Positions 62,808 to 64,000 of a stretch of 64,000 nucleotides of DNA are shown one piece after another. Below the pieces are notes generated by a model. The model had not been told where the DNA came from, ran no database searches, and saw only the letters and a program-made list of their open reading frames with translations. Made by a program: the position numbers and the translations under genes. Position 1 is the first letter of the stretch; each line of letters starts with the position of its first letter. The stretch comes from Actinomyces slackii (GTDB lineage: Bacteria; Actinomycetota; Actinomycetes; Actinomycetales; Actinomycetaceae): the NCBI RefSeq assembly GCF_900637295.1, contig NZ_LR134363.1:310001-374000 (forward strand), given 5' to 3'.

Positions 62808-64000
62808 ATGTTGCTCGACGTCACCGTCTCCAACTTCCGGTGCTTCGCCGACGAGGCGCCCCTGTCCTTCGTGGCGCCATCACTGCGAACCCAGACTCCG
62901 CGACCGCCTCAGACCTGGATCACATCCACCTACCGCGCCGCAGCCGTACTCGGAGCCAACGCCTCGGGCAAGTCCACGATTCTTGACGCTCTCCAGGTCC
63001 TGGGCGCCGCGGTAGCCACCCCGGGCACCCTGCTCTACCACCCTCACGCGATGGCTTCCGCCGATCGCCCCACGACGTATGACGTCAACTTCACGGCCGA
63101 CAACACCCGCTACCACTACGTGGTCGAGGCCCTGCCGTGGGGTATTCGATCAGAGACCCTGCGCTCCTACCCCAAGGGCACGTCGCGCCTCATGTTCTCC
63201 CGAGAGCAGAGCGGCCCGGAGGCCACCGTCACGGTCAAGACCGGTCCGAGCCTCAAGGGCCCCACCGCAGAGGTCAAGCGCCTCCTGACCTCGACCGACC
63301 TGATGCTGGCCGTCGCGGCGCGCTACAACCACTCCACCCTTCGACCGATCGCGCGCAGCATCCGCTTCGGAGCCGGCATCGTCGGCGTCAACCGCAGCGA
63401 ACAGGGTCGGGACGCCTGGATGCAGTGGGTGATGTCCCGCATGATCGAGGACCCCCAGCACTGGCCCGGCATCGTTCGGGCACTCACCCAGATGGCAGAC
63501 CTCGGCATCACTGACGTCGAGGTCCGCGAGCGGGAGATCCCACCGGAGCTCCTGGCGCGCCTGCGGGCACTCCTTGCCGCCGATGCCGAGGACGCTCCCT
63601 CTCAGATCCCCGAGGACGCCCTGCCCACAGTCATGCGCTCACTGGTCTTCACCCATGCCGCCCAGGACGGCTCCGCCTTCGAACTCGGAGTCGGTTCGCA
63701 GAGCACCGGCACCATGACCTGGCTCGCCACGGCCGCTCCGGCCGTAGCAGCTCTGGCACGGGGCGACCTCCTGGTCGTCGACGAGCTTGATGCCAGCCTC
63801 CACCCGGCGCTTACTGCGGCGGTCATCGAGATGTTCAAGAGCCCGGAGCTCAACACCACAGGCGCGCAGATCCTCTTCTCCACTCACGACACGACTCTCC
63901 TGGGCAACTCCCCGAAGAAGATTCTGGATCCCGGTGAGGTCTGGTTCTGCGAGAAGCGGGGCGCCTCGAGCGAGCTGTTCAGCCTGGACGACTTCGACTC
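62808..64000 (+). CDS. AAA15-type ATPase (COG1106-like), partial, candidate phage-resistance protein
   Basis: The frame is open from the ATG at 62808 to the window edge (397 codons) and the end is missing. It starts MLLDVTVSNFRCFADEAPLS, the usual start of OLD/RecF-like ATPases. Walker A is GANASGKST (about residues 48-56), the signature region reads VGSQSTGTMTWL, Walker B is LLVVDELDASLHP and the switch His is in FSTHD. This layout fits the AAA15/COG1106 family found in AbiL-type (RloA/RloB-like) abortive infection pairs. The partner would lie past 64000. Family and defence role are inferred from motifs. Confidence 0.82.
   Translation, partial: MLLDVTVSNFRCFADEAPLSFVAPSLRTQTPRPPQTWITSTYRAAAVLGANASGKSTILDALQVLGAAVATPGTLLYHPHAMASADRPTTYDVNFTADNTRYHYVVEALPWGIRSETLRSYPKGTSRLMFSREQSGPEATVTVKTGPSLKGPTAEVKRLLTSTDLMLAVAARYNHSTLRPIARSIRFGAGIVGVNRSEQGRDAWMQWVMSRMIEDPQHWPGIVRALTQMADLGITDVEVREREIPPELLARLRALLAADAEDAPSQIPEDALPTVMRSLVFTHAAQDGSAFELGVGSQSTGTMTWLATAAPAVAALARGDLLVVDELDASLHPALTAAVIEMFKSPELNTTGAQILFSTHDTTLLGNSPKKILDPGEVWFCEKRGASSELFSLDDFD

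Overview
The window is a high-GC (about 70 percent by eye), gene-dense actinobacterial chromosome segment. Leaderless-looking starts with TAGACT/TAGGCT-type -10 boxes, ATGA stop/start overlaps, Pmt-type protein mannosylation, rpf-like wall muralytic genes and a small-type PurL with separate PurS and PurQ all fit the order Actinomycetales; an Actinomyces-like organism is my inference. No insertion sequence, prophage, CRISPR array, rRNA or tRNA was found.

Region 1 (1-8.4 kb) is a surface-glycan locus: two plus-strand glycosyltransferases, a minus-strand block (Wzx-like flippase, CDP-alcohol phosphotransferase, NodZ/GT23-like transferase with a 15-G tract ahead of its start), then a priming sugar-phosphate transferase and a TagD-like cytidylyltransferase. 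Region 2 (8.35-27.2 kb) begins with a 4-bp overlap with that cytidylyltransferase and encodes a giant 2140-residue membrane-anchored Ig-like/Fn3 protein followed by MoxR, DUF58, TgpA transglutaminase and RDD-FHA proteins. It converges on a minus-strand unit encoding RDD-FHA, a large FHA scaffold and a Ser/Thr kinase. This matches the plan of the bifidobacterial PFNA (kinase/Fn3/AAA/DUF58/transglutaminase) cluster and is the most interesting multi-gene system here.

Region 3 (27.3-45.3 kb) is mostly housekeeping: ABC-F, ispE, rsmA, two rpf/transglycosylase paralogues sharing an almost identical G5 domain, tatD, metG, a membrane protein, a nicotinamidase, rsmI, pmt, gdhA, an unknown membrane protein and a phosphatidylcholine-synthase-like enzyme. 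Region 4 (45.4-54.9 kb) has a YciI-like protein, a TsnR/NshR-type thiostrepton-resistance methyltransferase homologue, a 14-repeat WD40 protein, a TM2 protein, purL and a TreT-like glycosyltransferase.

Region 5 (54.95-56.3 kb) is a 1.37-kb gene-free stretch holding a candidate structured RNA, a nested palindromic repeat also present at 41.8 kb, and two perfect DnaA boxes. Region 6 (56.3-62.6 kb) is one minus-strand rib/pur array: ribD, a 55-codon remnant of riboflavin synthase, ribAB, purC, two membrane proteins, purS and purQ. The right edge carries the start of an AAA15-type ATPase gene of the kind found in phage-resistance pairs; its partner would lie outside the window.
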